The notes below the pieces were generated by a model, which was given only the letters and a program-made list of their open reading frames with translations, did not search any database and was not told where the DNA came from. The translations under genes were made by a program, and so were the position numbers. A DNA stretch of 64,000 nucleotides from an uncultured Alphaproteobacteria bacterium (lineage in GTDB: Bacteria; Pseudomonadota; Alphaproteobacteria; RF32; CAG-239): the NCBI GenBank assembly GCA_910577205.1, contig CAJTMA010000009.1:1-64000 (forward strand), written 5' to 3'. The number at the start of each line of letters is the position of its first letter. Positions within the stretch are counted from its first letter, which is position 1. Shown in pieces: positions 26,626-35,735 of this stretch.

Positions 26626-26749
26626 TAAATTTTGTTATATGAGATGAGTAGTAAGATTTCAGGGCTCTGACACCGCAGCGTACATAAACGTACGTGAGGA
26701 TGACAGAGACCCGCAAAATCTGTACTAATCATCCATAGAACAAAATTTA
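26626..26749 (+). repeat. Long imperfect palindrome C, between pta and ackA
   Basis: The left arm reads TAAATTTTGTTATATGAG and the reverse complement of the right arm TTAAATTTTGTTCTATGG; pairing continues inward for about 48 nt. The right arm includes the pta stop (26747-26749). The core is AGCGTACATAAACGTACG then TGAGGAT. Inner arms (AAGATTTCAGGG, CCGCAAAATCT) are shared with the B array, while the outer arms are unique to this locus. Confidence 0.85.
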
Positions 26750-27751
26750 ATGGATGGCCTGAATAGCCGTCACCGCAATCATCCCCACAATATCTTCCAC
26801 CAGAGAACCGCGCGAAAGATCATTAACCGGCGCATTAAGCCCTTGGAGCATAGGGCCGTAAGCATCACAGCCACCGATTCGCTGAAGAAGCTTGTAACCG
26901 ATGTTTCCGGCATCCAGATTCGGGAAAATTAATACGCGGGCTTGACCGGCAACATGGCTGTCGGGAGCTTTTTTCTTGGCAACAATAGCATCAAGCGCTG
27001 CGTCTGCCTGCATTTCGCCGTCAAGCTCAATGCCTTTGCCTGCATATTCCGGAGATTTCAAAGCTTCTTGAGCCATCTGGGTAGCTCTGGCAACTTTACT
27101 GACAGATTCGCCTTTGCCTGAACCCCGTGTAGAATATGAAAGCATGGCAATTTTCGGATCAATGCCAAACTGCAAAGCCGTTTCAGCTGCTGTTAAAGCA
27201 ATATCGCTCAATTCTTTATCGGTCGGATCAATAACAACGGCGCAATCAGAAAGCAAATAAGGCTCATTGTCTTTCACGGCAATCAATGCAGCGGAAACGC
27301 CGCGGTCCTTATGGGCAGATTTAATAATCTGCAATGCCGGGCGAACCGTATCGGCCGTCGAATGGTTAGCGCCGGAAAGCATCCCGTCAGCATCACCGGC
27401 TTTAACCATCAAAGTCCCGAAATAATTGGCATCTTTTGCCGTCTTCAAAGCCTGTTCTTCGGTCATGCCTTTGGCTTTGCGCAAATCAAATAACAAGGCG
27501 GCATACTCATTCAGTTTGGGAGAGGTTTCGGGATTAACCAGCGTAATATGCTTCATATCCCAGCCTTTTTCGGCATAGTAAGCGCTAATCTGCGCTTCAT
27601 CACCGAGAATAACCAGATTTGCGGCTTCCTCTTCCGCAATAATATGAGCCGCTTTCAAAATGCGTTCGTCTTCCCCTTCCGGCAAAACGATAGTTTTCTG
27701 ATATTGCTTTGCGCGCGCAATCAGATTTTTCAAATATTCATTTTCTATCAT
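26747..27751 (-). CDS. pta: Phosphate acetyltransferase
   Basis: Converts acetyl-CoA and phosphate to acetyl phosphate; 334 residues, the short catalytic-only form without the N-terminal P-loop domain found in E. coli Pta. Signatures are VLPEGEDERILKAA, GDADGMLSGANHSTADTVRP, LSYSTRGSGKGESV and FPNLDAGNIGYKLLQRIGG. The start at 27751 is set by AAAAGG about 7 nt upstream; an in-frame extension of 29 residues looks non-coding. Confidence 0.96.
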   Translation of the reverse strand: MIENEYLKNLIARAKQYQKTIVLPEGEDERILKAAHIIAEEEAANLVILGDEAQISAYYAEKGWDMKHITLVNPETSPKLNEYAALLFDLRKAKGMTEEQALKTAKDANYFGTLMVKAGDADGMLSGANHSTADTVRPALQIIKSAHKDRGVSAALIAVKDNEPYLLSDCAVVIDPTDKELSDIALTAAETALQFGIDPKIAMLSYSTRGSGKGESVSKVARATQMAQEALKSPEYAGKGIELDGEMQADAALDAIVAKKKAPDSHVAGQARVLIFPNLDAGNIGYKLLQRIGGCDAYGPMLQGLNAPVNDLSRGSLVEDIVGMIAVTAIQAIH

Positions 27752-27943
27752 GATTAGACCTTTTCTTTGAGTATTAAAATAATATCTGTAATAAACAACG
27801 AACGAAATCAAAAGTCTACAATAAAATATGCTTTCCACCCATATAAACGGCGGATTTATTGGAAAAAACTTTTGCTTTTTAAGATGAAGTGAACTATCAT
27901 CCCATAAAACTAACGGTTAGTTATCTTATTAAGGAAGATTCTG

Positions 27944-28360
27944 ATGGAAAGAACACTCTCAATTATTAAACCGGACGCAGTCATCCGCAACATCACCGGC
28001 AAAGTTAACGCCATGATTGAAGAGGCAGGCCTGCGCATTGTCGCCCAAAAACGTATTTGGCTGTCTGAAGAACAAGCCGCCGAATTTTACGCCGAACATC
28101 GGGACAAAGCATTTTTCCCCGGTTTGATTGAGATTATGACCTCCGCCCCGGTAGTCGTTCAGGTTTTAGAAGCTGAAAACGCCATCAGCCTTTACCGCAA
28201 AATTATGGGCGCAACCAATCCGGCAGTTGCCGAGGACGGAACCATCCGTAAAACCTTTGCCTTGTCCGTAGATAAAAATACTGTCCATGGCTCCGATTCG
28301 CCGGAAAGTGCCGAACGCGAAATTTCATACTTTTTCAGCCGCAGCGAAATTACCGGATAG
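27944..28360 (+). CDS. ndk: Nucleoside diphosphate kinase
   Basis: Transfers phosphate between NTPs and NDPs through a phosphohistidine; 138 residues. MERTLSIIKPDAVIRN starts the family fold and the active-site histidine is His115 in NTVHGSDSPESA. AAGGAAG precedes the ATG. It is followed after 9 bp by the DUF2066 gene. Confidence 0.98.
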   Translation: MERTLSIIKPDAVIRNITGKVNAMIEEAGLRIVAQKRIWLSEEQAAEFYAEHRDKAFFPGLIEIMTSAPVVVQVLEAENAISLYRKIMGATNPAVAEDGTIRKTFALSVDKNTVHGSDSPESAEREISYFFSRSEITG

Positions 28361-28369
28361 GAGAACTCC

Positions 28370-29416
28370 GTGATTAGATTTCTATTTTTACTCAGTCTTT
28401 TCTGCTCTTTGCTTTCACAGCCGGCCGCTGCTGAAGATATGAGCCTGTACGATGCAGACATCTCGGTAGACGTAACGGCAGCCACAGCCTCGGCAGCACG
28501 CGAAACAGCGATGAACGAGGCCAACCGCCAAGCGGTTATGACTGTTGCCAGACGGCTGACAACGGCTGAAGGGGCTTCGGTATTAAATCACCTGAACAAT
28601 AACCAGATTCTAAACTTTATTAAAGAAGTCACAGTCGGCGAGGAAAAAGTTTCTGACGTTCGCTACATTGCCAATCTTAAAATAACCATCAACGCGGAAA
28701 TTATCAAAGCTTACTTATCAGAGAAAAACGCCCCGGTTGCCATCGTTGAAGAAAGCACGATTATAATCATTCCCACTTTCCGCGAATTCGCTACGGACAC
28801 ACCGCTGCTGTGGGAGGAAAACAACCCCTGGCTTCAAGCCTGGAACACAAATGCACAAACATCCGGACCGGTTAAAATTCTGCCGCTTGGCAACACTTAT
28901 GCCAACAGCATAACCGCGGCGCAGGCTTTGCAAATGAACGGTATTGCCCTTGACGGTATTGCCGCCGGCGAACAAACGCCAAACCTCTACATTGCCGATG
29001 CAATTTATGACGGCATCGACGGCTTGGACGTAACGCTTTACGCTTATAAAAACGGCTCGCAGGAAACCGTTAAAATTCCGGGAAGCCGCGGCGAACAATT
29101 ATTTAATGACGCCGTCAGAAAAGTCAAAGAAACGCTGTTGGCAAAAGTTCAGCAGCAAAGCCAAACGGTTAGCCAGAGTTCATCTGAAATAACTGTTTTG
29201 TTTGCCTTCAACGCCTTGCGCGACTGGATGAAAGTGCAACAGGCTCTGAAAAATACTGCCGGCGTAGACAGCCTGACAATTGACGCTTTAGGCGCAGGGA
29301 AAGTACAGTTCAAACTGCGCTTCACCGGCGGCGAAGACCGCCTTCTGCATCACCTGCGCGACAAAAACCTGAACCTTAAACCCTACGGTTCTTTTTATAA
29401 TCTCGAACGTTTCTAA
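28370..29416 (+). CDS. DUF2066 periplasmic/exported protein
   Basis: 348 residues with a signal peptide (MIRFLFLLSLFCSLLSQPAAA) and the DUF2066 N-terminal pattern of an alanine-rich helix (AARETAMNEANRQAVMTVARRL). The family is of unknown function and common in proteobacteria. It starts with GTG, with AGGAG 6 nt upstream. In alphaproteobacteria it often precedes the AI-2E-type transporter gene and a DnaA-like gene (hda); the first neighbour is present here, the second is not. Confidence 0.8.
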   Translation: MIRFLFLLSLFCSLLSQPAAAEDMSLYDADISVDVTAATASAARETAMNEANRQAVMTVARRLTTAEGASVLNHLNNNQILNFIKEVTVGEEKVSDVRYIANLKITINAEIIKAYLSEKNAPVAIVEESTIIIIPTFREFATDTPLLWEENNPWLQAWNTNAQTSGPVKILPLGNTYANSITAAQALQMNGIALDGIAAGEQTPNLYIADAIYDGIDGLDVTLYAYKNGSQETVKIPGSRGEQLFNDAVRKVKETLLAKVQQQSQTVSQSSSEITVLFAFNALRDWMKVQQALKNTAGVDSLTIDALGAGKVQFKLRFTGGEDRLLHHLRDKNLNLKPYGSFYNLERF

Positions 29417-29430
29417 ACCGGAGCTTACCA

Positions 29431-30495
29431 ATGCTGACACGCAAAAAAGACAACCACAACTGGATATTCTGGCTGACGCTGTTCATCCTCTTCTGTGTCG
29501 GCGTTTATGCCCTCAAATCCGTTTTGCTGCCTTTTGTTGCCGGCATTATCATTGGTTACCTTCTCGACCCTTGGGCTTCTTACTTTGAATGCAAGGGACT
29601 AAACCGCACTGTTGCCACACTGCTGGTTTTATTTCTGGTTGTCATCTTTTTAGTCCCGGCTTTGATTATCTTGTTCAGCATTATTGACGAACAAGTCGGC
29701 AGATTTTTAGAAACTTTGCCGCAATACATCGGCGCTTTTATCAAAAAAATTGAACCGATTATTCAGGAACTGCAATCCAGTTTTCCAAATCTGGAAGCAG
29801 ATAAAATCAAAACCTACCTCCGCGAAAACATGGCAAACGGCCTCAAAATTATCGGCTCTGTCGTTCGCGGCGTCATTAGCAGCGGCTTTGCCTTCTTTAA
29901 CCTGATGTCATTGCTGCTGATTACGCCGGTTGTTGCCTTTTATATGCTCCGCGACTGGGATAAATTTATTGCCAAAGTCGACAGTCTTTTGCCGGTTAAA
30001 TCTCAGGAATCCATCCGCGAACAAGCCCGTGAAATTGACTGCACTCTGGCCGGCTTCATCCGCGGGCAATCCAGCGTCTGCCTTATTTTGGGCACTTATT
30101 ACTCGCTGGGGCTTTATTTTGTGGGGCTGGAACTCGGCGTCCTTGTCGGTTTTGTCGCCGGTATTATTTCGTTTATCCCTTATGTCGGAAGCATTTTGGG
30201 CTTTACCGTCAGTATCGCCATTGCTTTTGCCCAATTTAACAGCTGGGAACCGATTCTTCAGGTCGTTGCCGTTTTCCTCATCGGGCAATTTATCGAAGGC
30301 AATTTCCTCACCCCGAAACTGGTCGGTGAAAACGTCGGGCTTCACCCTGTATGGGTCATGTTTGCCCTGCTTGCCGGCGGCGTTTTATTAGGCTTTCTGG
30401 GCTTGATGATTGCCGTACCCGTTGCGGCTGTCATTGGCGTGTTGATTCGTCATGCCATCATCAATTACAAACAAAGCGACCTTTATCTCGAATAG
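29431..30495 (+). CDS. AI-2E family (PerM-like) transporter
   Basis: Inner-membrane protein of 354 residues with about eight membrane segments, including GVYALKSVLLPFVAGIIIGYLL near the N-terminus and the conserved GFVAGIISFIPYVGSILG and GENVGLHPVWVMFALLAGG motifs near the C-terminus. The family contains exporters of small molecules and ion antiporters; substrate cannot be inferred. It lies 15 bp after the DUF2066 gene. Confidence 0.88.
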   Translation: MLTRKKDNHNWIFWLTLFILFCVGVYALKSVLLPFVAGIIIGYLLDPWASYFECKGLNRTVATLLVLFLVVIFLVPALIILFSIIDEQVGRFLETLPQYIGAFIKKIEPIIQELQSSFPNLEADKIKTYLRENMANGLKIIGSVVRGVISSGFAFFNLMSLLLITPVVAFYMLRDWDKFIAKVDSLLPVKSQESIREQAREIDCTLAGFIRGQSSVCLILGTYYSLGLYFVGLELGVLVGFVAGIISFIPYVGSILGFTVSIAIAFAQFNSWEPILQVVAVFLIGQFIEGNFLTPKLVGENVGLHPVWVMFALLAGGVLLGFLGLMIAVPVAAVIGVLIRHAIINYKQSDLYLE

Positions 30496-30601
30496 CGCAA
30501 AAATAATACATCGCTGACCATATAAAGCCGCATTTTTTAAGACTTATTTTAGATTTGACATCTATGATTATAAAAAATCACCTATGTCACGAGGATAAGT
30601 T

Positions 30602-31660
30602 ATGTTTTACGCTTTGTTTGATTTTTTCAATCCCGTTTTGCTACGAGCTTTGGCAGCTTTTGCCACCGCTTTAACCATCGCCTTGATTTGCGGCGCGCCG
30701 TTAATTTCTTTTCTGCGTCATCATCAAAGCAAAGGGCAGCCTATCCGCGAAGACGGTCCGCAAAGCCACTTGCAAACCAAAAAAGGCACCCCGACCATGG
30801 GCGGCCTGCTTATTCTCGGCGCAACAACATTATCCACGCTTCTCTGGGCCAATCTCTCTAACTATTTCATCTGGACAAGCCTGCTGGTTTTGCTGACTTA
30901 CGGCACAACAGGGTTTATTGACGACTATGTAAAAGTCACCAAGCAAACCGCTAACGCCATGACGGCCAAAATGAAACTGGTATCGCAATTTGCCACCGCG
31001 CTGATTGCCGTCGGTATTATTTCTTATGCTACTCCGGAAAATTATCGTTACAGCCTGACATTCCCTTATTTCAAAGACCTCGCGCTTAACCTCTGCTGGT
31101 TTTACATTCCTTTTGCCATGTTTGTCATTGCAGGCGCATCAAACGCGGTCAATCTCAGCGATGGCTTAGACGGGCTGGCTTCCGGGCTGCTTATTTGCAG
31201 CTTTGCTGTATTTACGGCTGTTGCCTATACCTGCGGAACGGCCATTACCCCACAGTTTACCGCTTTTGTTATACCCGAAGCCGGAGAAATAACCATACTT
31301 TGCGCGGCGGTCATTGGTGGCTGCTTGGGCTTCTTATGGTACAATGCTCCGAAAGCTCAGGTTTTCATGGGTGACACCGGCTCTTTGGCGCTTGGCGCTT
31401 TACTCGGCACAATCGCTGTCATGACAAAACACGAAATTCTGCTGGCTCTGGTCGGCGGCGTTTTCGTGATGGAAACAGTTTCAGTTATGATACAAGTCGC
31501 TTATTTCAAAAAAACCGGCGGCAAACGCTTTTTCAAAATGGCACCGCTTCACCACCATTTTGAACAGCTTGGCTGGCCGGAAACGACTGTCGTCATCCGC
31601 TTTTGGATAATTGCCTTTATCCTGGCTGTCATCGGCTTATCCTCACTTTTGAGTTTATAA
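30602..31660 (+). CDS. mraY: Phospho-MurNAc-pentapeptide transferase
   Basis: Makes lipid I from UDP-MurNAc-pentapeptide and undecaprenyl phosphate; 352 residues, about ten membrane segments. Motifs KGTPTMGG, the DDYVK aspartates, NLSDGLDGLA, FMGDTGSLALG and APLHHHFE are all present. GAGGATAAG precedes the ATG. It opens the cell-wall/division cluster; the usual next gene murD is missing. Confidence 0.98.
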   Translation: MFYALFDFFNPVLLRALAAFATALTIALICGAPLISFLRHHQSKGQPIREDGPQSHLQTKKGTPTMGGLLILGATTLSTLLWANLSNYFIWTSLLVLLTYGTTGFIDDYVKVTKQTANAMTAKMKLVSQFATALIAVGIISYATPENYRYSLTFPYFKDLALNLCWFYIPFAMFVIAGASNAVNLSDGLDGLASGLLICSFAVFTAVAYTCGTAITPQFTAFVIPEAGEITILCAAVIGGCLGFLWYNAPKAQVFMGDTGSLALGALLGTIAVMTKHEILLALVGGVFVMETVSVMIQVAYFKKTGGKRFFKMAPLHHHFEQLGWPETTVVIRFWIIAFILAVIGLSSLLSL

Positions 31661-31673
31661 AAGGAGAGTTCCG

Positions 31674-32807
31674 GTGTTTGCTTTTTCCCGAAACAGCCGC
31701 TCACAAATAGCCAACTGGTGGTGGACCGTTGACAAGGTTTTGCTGACACTGGTAACCATTCTCATTGTCATCGGCATATTCCTGAATTTTTCAGCCAGCC
31801 CGGCAGTAGCCCGCCGTATCGGAGCAGACAGCTTTCACTTTGTCAAACGGCAGATGGTTTTCATCCCCTTGGCTATCGGACTGATACTTTATCTTTCCAT
31901 GCAGAACCTGCGCTTCATCCGCCGCACGGCAATCATTGGCTATATGGCGGCAATCCTGCTGATGGTCTTAACCCTGTTTTGGGGAGAAACAACCAAGGGC
32001 GCTTCCCGTTGGATTCGTATTTTCGGTTTTTCATTACAGCCCTCAGAATTTGTCAAACCGACTTTTGCCGTCGTTGCCGCCTGGTTGTTTGACGCTCAGA
32101 AAAAATATCAGGACATTCCGGGCACGCTTCTGTCAACCGTCCTCTTCCTCATGACATTAGGGCTGCTGCTGCTTCAGCCGGATATCGGAATGTCTTTTGT
32201 GGTAACAGTCATCTGGTGCTTCCAACTGTTTTTGAACGGCCTGTCCTTAATACTGGTCGGTTTTGCGGTTCTTGCCGGCATCGGCGCACTTGTCACCGCC
32301 TATTTCACTTTTCCGCACTTTCATGCCCGCATTATGCAGTTTGTCGCCTCTGAAAATGAAGTCAGCTATCAAGTCAAAAAAGCAATGGAAGCTTTTGAAA
32401 ACGGCAGCATTTTTGGCAGAGGCCCCGGCGAAGGCGTGGTCAAACTGAATATTCCCGATGCCCACACCGACTTCATCTTTGCAGTTGCCGCCGAAGAATT
32501 TGGTTTAATTTTATGCTTGATTTTAGTCGGCCTCTATGCCGCAGTCGTAGTTCGCGCCATGCTGATTTCGCTGAAAGACAACAACCTGTTTATCATATTG
32601 TCTTCGGCAGCGCTGTCAGCATCCTTTGGCTTGCAAGGCATAATCAACATGGCTTCCACCCTGCACCTAATGCCCACCAAAGGCATGACACTGCCTTTTA
32701 TTTCCTATGGCGGTTCATCAATATTAGCCACCTCGCTGGGAATAGGAATGTTGCTGGCGATAACCCGTAAAAACGTTCACGCGGAGGATAAAGATGACAC
32801 AGACTGA
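31674..32807 (+). CDS. ftsW: Septal peptidoglycan glycosyltransferase FtsW
   Basis: SEDS-family polymerase of the divisome; 377 residues, ten membrane segments expected. The conserved periplasmic loop with LQPSEFVKPTF and the GRGPGEGVVKLNIPDAHTDF motif (with the catalytic Asp) are visible. It starts with GTG, with AAGGAG about 7 nt upstream. It overlaps murG by 14 bp. Confidence 0.97.
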   Translation: MFAFSRNSRSQIANWWWTVDKVLLTLVTILIVIGIFLNFSASPAVARRIGADSFHFVKRQMVFIPLAIGLILYLSMQNLRFIRRTAIIGYMAAILLMVLTLFWGETTKGASRWIRIFGFSLQPSEFVKPTFAVVAAWLFDAQKKYQDIPGTLLSTVLFLMTLGLLLLQPDIGMSFVVTVIWCFQLFLNGLSLILVGFAVLAGIGALVTAYFTFPHFHARIMQFVASENEVSYQVKKAMEAFENGSIFGRGPGEGVVKLNIPDAHTDFIFAVAAEEFGLILCLILVGLYAAVVVRAMLISLKDNNLFIILSSAALSASFGLQGIINMASTLHLMPTKGMTLPFISYGGSSILATSLGIGMLLAITRKNVHAEDKDDTD

Positions 32808-33915
32808 AAACCATAATACCCCTCAAAAACCACTCATCATCTTAACAGCCGGCGGAACGGGAGGACACGTTTTTCCGGCGGAATCTCTTGCCGAAGAATT
32901 GTTGAAACGCGGCTACGAACTGGCATTGGTAACAGACGCGCGCGGCAAAAACAACTATCGCGGCAAGCTGAGTGAAATCACCAATTACTCAGTCTGCTCC
33001 GGCGCTTTAGTCGGCAAATCAAAACTATTCAAACTCAAAAGCCTGATAAAAACCTGCTTTGGCATTATCCAAGCAGCGTTTATCCTCCTGCGCAAAAAGC
33101 CTGCCTGCGTCATCGGCTTCGGCGGCTATGCGTCTTTTCCCTGCTCAATGGCGGCCATCCTGTTGGGCATCGACTTGGTTATTCATGAACAAAATTCCGT
33201 CATGAGCCGCACCAACCGCTTTTTAAGCAAATATGCGTCACTGATAGCCCAAAGTTTTCGCAACGCCAAATATACGCCGCACCATATAAAATCCATCTTA
33301 ACCGGTATGCCGATTCGACGTTCGATTTCTGAATTGAACGGCAACCCGTTTCCTGCCACAACCGACGGCTTAAAGCTTTTGGTAATCGGCGGCAGCCAAG
33401 GCGCTAAAATTTTCAGCGAAATCATTCCCGCGGCTGTCAAACTGCTGCCTTCGGAAATTCAAAACAAATTATCAATTACCCAGCAATGCCGCGAATGTGA
33501 TATTCCGTCAGTCGAAAACCAATACAAAGACACAAGCTGCCGACTGACTGTTTCTCATTTTTTCAGCAATATGCCGGAACTTTATGCCAACTCTCACCTG
33601 ATTATCTCCCGCGCCGGCGCTTCGTCTGTCTTTGAAATTGCTGCCGCCGGACTGCCTTCAATTTTAGTACCGCTGCCGACCGCAGCCGATGACCACCAAA
33701 CCGCAAACACCAAATATATTACGGATTTCAAAGGCGGAATTGTTATCACCCAAAAAGAATTCACCCCCGAAAAACTGGCGCAAACCCTCACCAAACTATT
33801 TAACCGCCCAGATGAACTGGCACAAATGTCCCTGAGTATCCGCCGGGCAGCCATCACCAATGCCGCCGAACGTTTTGCCGATGCGGTCGAACAAGAAATC
33901 ATCGCCAGACGATAG
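32794..33915 (+). CDS. murG: Lipid II synthase MurG
   Basis: Adds GlcNAc to lipid I at the inner membrane; 373 residues. The donor and acceptor motifs TAGGTGGHVFPAESLAEEL, VIGFGGYASFP, HEQNSVM, GGSQGAKIFSE and SRAGASSVFEIAAAGLPSIL are present. The usual downstream neighbour murC is absent; murB follows after 9 bp. Confidence 0.98.
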   Translation: MTQTENHNTPQKPLIILTAGGTGGHVFPAESLAEELLKRGYELALVTDARGKNNYRGKLSEITNYSVCSGALVGKSKLFKLKSLIKTCFGIIQAAFILLRKKPACVIGFGGYASFPCSMAAILLGIDLVIHEQNSVMSRTNRFLSKYASLIAQSFRNAKYTPHHIKSILTGMPIRRSISELNGNPFPATTDGLKLLVIGGSQGAKIFSEIIPAAVKLLPSEIQNKLSITQQCRECDIPSVENQYKDTSCRLTVSHFFSNMPELYANSHLIISRAGASSVFEIAAAGLPSILVPLPTAADDHQTANTKYITDFKGGIVITQKEFTPEKLAQTLTKLFNRPDELAQMSLSIRRAAITNAAERFADAVEQEIIARR

Positions 33916-33924
33916 GAGAACAGT

Positions 33925-34842
33925 ATGTTTAATTTTTTCCGCAAAAGCCTGATAAACATTTTGCCCCAAGTTCGCGGCAAATATCAGAAAGACGTTCCGC
34001 TCAGCAAACACACTTGGTTTGGTGTCGGCGGCCCTGCGGAAGTCATGTTTCATCCGGCAGATGCCGAGGATTTAAGCTTCTTTTTGCAAAACAAACCGTA
34101 CAATCTGCCAATTTGCCTGATAGGCGGCGGCTCTAACCTGCTGGTTCGGGACGGAGGCATCCCCGGTGTGGTTATAAAACTGGACAGCCCCGCTTTCCGC
34201 AAAACCAGCTTAAAAGGCAACCTGTTGACTTGCGGCGCAGGCGTTAAAAATGCCGAACTGAAAAAAATCATACTCGACAACAGCCTCGGGGGACTAGAGT
34301 TTTTATGTTCAATCCCGGGCTGCATCGGCGGCTCGGTCAAAACCAACGCCGGGTGCTTCGGGCGGGAAGTCAAAGACATTATCGTTTCCGCACAAATCAT
34401 GGACGGACAAGGTGAGATTAAAGAAATCGGCGTTAAAGACCTCATGCTCTCCTATCGCAGCAGCTTCTTCCCTGACGACTGGATTATCCTTTCCCTCACT
34501 CTCCAAACAGAAACCTCCACACCGGAAGCTATTAAAAAGAAGCTGGAAGAACAGCGCGCCTACCGGTTAAAAAACCAACCCCATAACGCCAAAACCGGCG
34601 GATCGACTTTCAAAAATCCTGAAGGGTTGCGCGCTTGGGAATTGATAAAGAAATCAGGCTGCGCCGAATTACAGGTCGGCGGCGCCAAAGTTTCTGACAT
34701 TCACTGCAATTTTCTGATTAACACCGGCCATGCGACTGCCAAAGATATTGAAACGCTGGGAGAAACCATCATCCAACGTGTCAAACAAAGCACAGCCATA
34801 ACACTGGAATGGGAAATTAAACGTCTGGGAATACAAAAATAA
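33925..34842 (+). CDS. murB: UDP-N-acetylenolpyruvoylglucosamine reductase
   Basis: FAD enzyme that makes UDP-MurNAc; 305 residues. Family segments SKHTWFGVGGPAEVMF, GGGSNLLVRDGGIPGVVI, GFEFLCSIPG-type loop (GGLEFLCSIPGCIGG), NAGCFG, YRSSFF and KTGGSTFKNPEG are clear. AGGAGAACAGT precedes the ATG. It precedes ftsQ without the ddl gene that is common in this position. Confidence 0.98.
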   Translation: MFNFFRKSLINILPQVRGKYQKDVPLSKHTWFGVGGPAEVMFHPADAEDLSFFLQNKPYNLPICLIGGGSNLLVRDGGIPGVVIKLDSPAFRKTSLKGNLLTCGAGVKNAELKKIILDNSLGGLEFLCSIPGCIGGSVKTNAGCFGREVKDIIVSAQIMDGQGEIKEIGVKDLMLSYRSSFFPDDWIILSLTLQTETSTPEAIKKKLEEQRAYRLKNQPHNAKTGGSTFKNPEGLRAWELIKKSGCAELQVGGAKVSDIHCNFLINTGHATAKDIETLGETIIQRVKQSTAITLEWEIKRLGIQK

Positions 34843-34845
34843 ACC

Positions 34846-35724
34846 ATGGCTAACAGCAAAAAAGACACCATAGCACCTGCCGCCGCAGTCACCATATCGC
34901 CGCAGATTTCCTTGCCGCGGGAATGGCCTTACCGCCTCATCGGCAATCTATTTATGCTGGGCGTTATCTTTACCTTAGCTTCTGTAATCATCACCGTCAA
35001 AACCAATTTTATCGGCCGCAAACTCTCTGACCTCGGCACGGAATTTTACAGTTACACCTCAGCCGCCGGTTTTACCGTGGACGATATTTTGGTTAGCGGA
35101 CGCAACCGCACCTCCCGCAAGGACATTCTTGAACTGTTGCAATTAGGCCGCCACACAAACATTCTCAGCCTGGATCTCGAGGAAATCAAACAAAAGGTCG
35201 AAACCCTGCCATGGATACGCCGCGCCATCATCAGCCGCAGCTACTTCCCGAACATCATCCGTATTGATGTCCAAGAGCGGCAAGTCCAAACCCTCTGGCA
35301 GCTGGACAGCAAATTTTATCCGATTGACAGCGAAGGCAACATCATTCGCGCCGACTTCCGCCCCAATCGCCCGATTTTGCTGATTGTCGGCGAAGGCGCA
35401 CCGCAAAACATCACCAATTTAATGAAAAGCATAACAGACGACAAAAACATTTTTGAGCGGATAAAAGTTGCCAACTTTATCTCCGGCCGCCGTTGGAATT
35501 TGGTGCTGGATGATATCGAAAACGGCATAACCATCAAACTGCCCGAACAAAATATTGACCAGGCTTGGAAAAAATTACTTAAATTAAATACCACACAGGG
35601 GCTTCTTAAACGTAAATTAACCATAATTGATTTAAGATTTCCCAATAAAGTAATTGTAAAGCTTGGCAAAATGACGCCAGACGAACGCAAAAAGCTCAAA
35701 GACGTCAAAGAAAGCCGCATTTAA
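34846..35724 (+). CDS. ftsQ: Cell division protein FtsQ
   Basis: Bitopic divisome scaffold; 292 residues. One membrane segment (about 31-50, NLFMLGVIFTLASVIITVKT) precedes a periplasmic POTRA domain (GFTVDDILVSGRNRTSRKDI) and the beta domain with the VQERQVQTLWQLD segment. Assignment also rests on its position before ftsA. The ribosome-binding site is weak and the gene begins 3 bp after murB, so coupling is likely. Confidence 0.95.
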   Translation: MANSKKDTIAPAAAVTISPQISLPREWPYRLIGNLFMLGVIFTLASVIITVKTNFIGRKLSDLGTEFYSYTSAAGFTVDDILVSGRNRTSRKDILELLQLGRHTNILSLDLEEIKQKVETLPWIRRAIISRSYFPNIIRIDVQERQVQTLWQLDSKFYPIDSEGNIIRADFRPNRPILLIVGEGAPQNITNLMKSITDDKNIFERIKVANFISGRRWNLVLDDIENGITIKLPEQNIDQAWKKLLKLNTTQGLLKRKLTIIDLRFPNKVIVKLGKMTPDERKKLKDVKESRI

Positions 35725-35735
35725 GAGGAACCGCG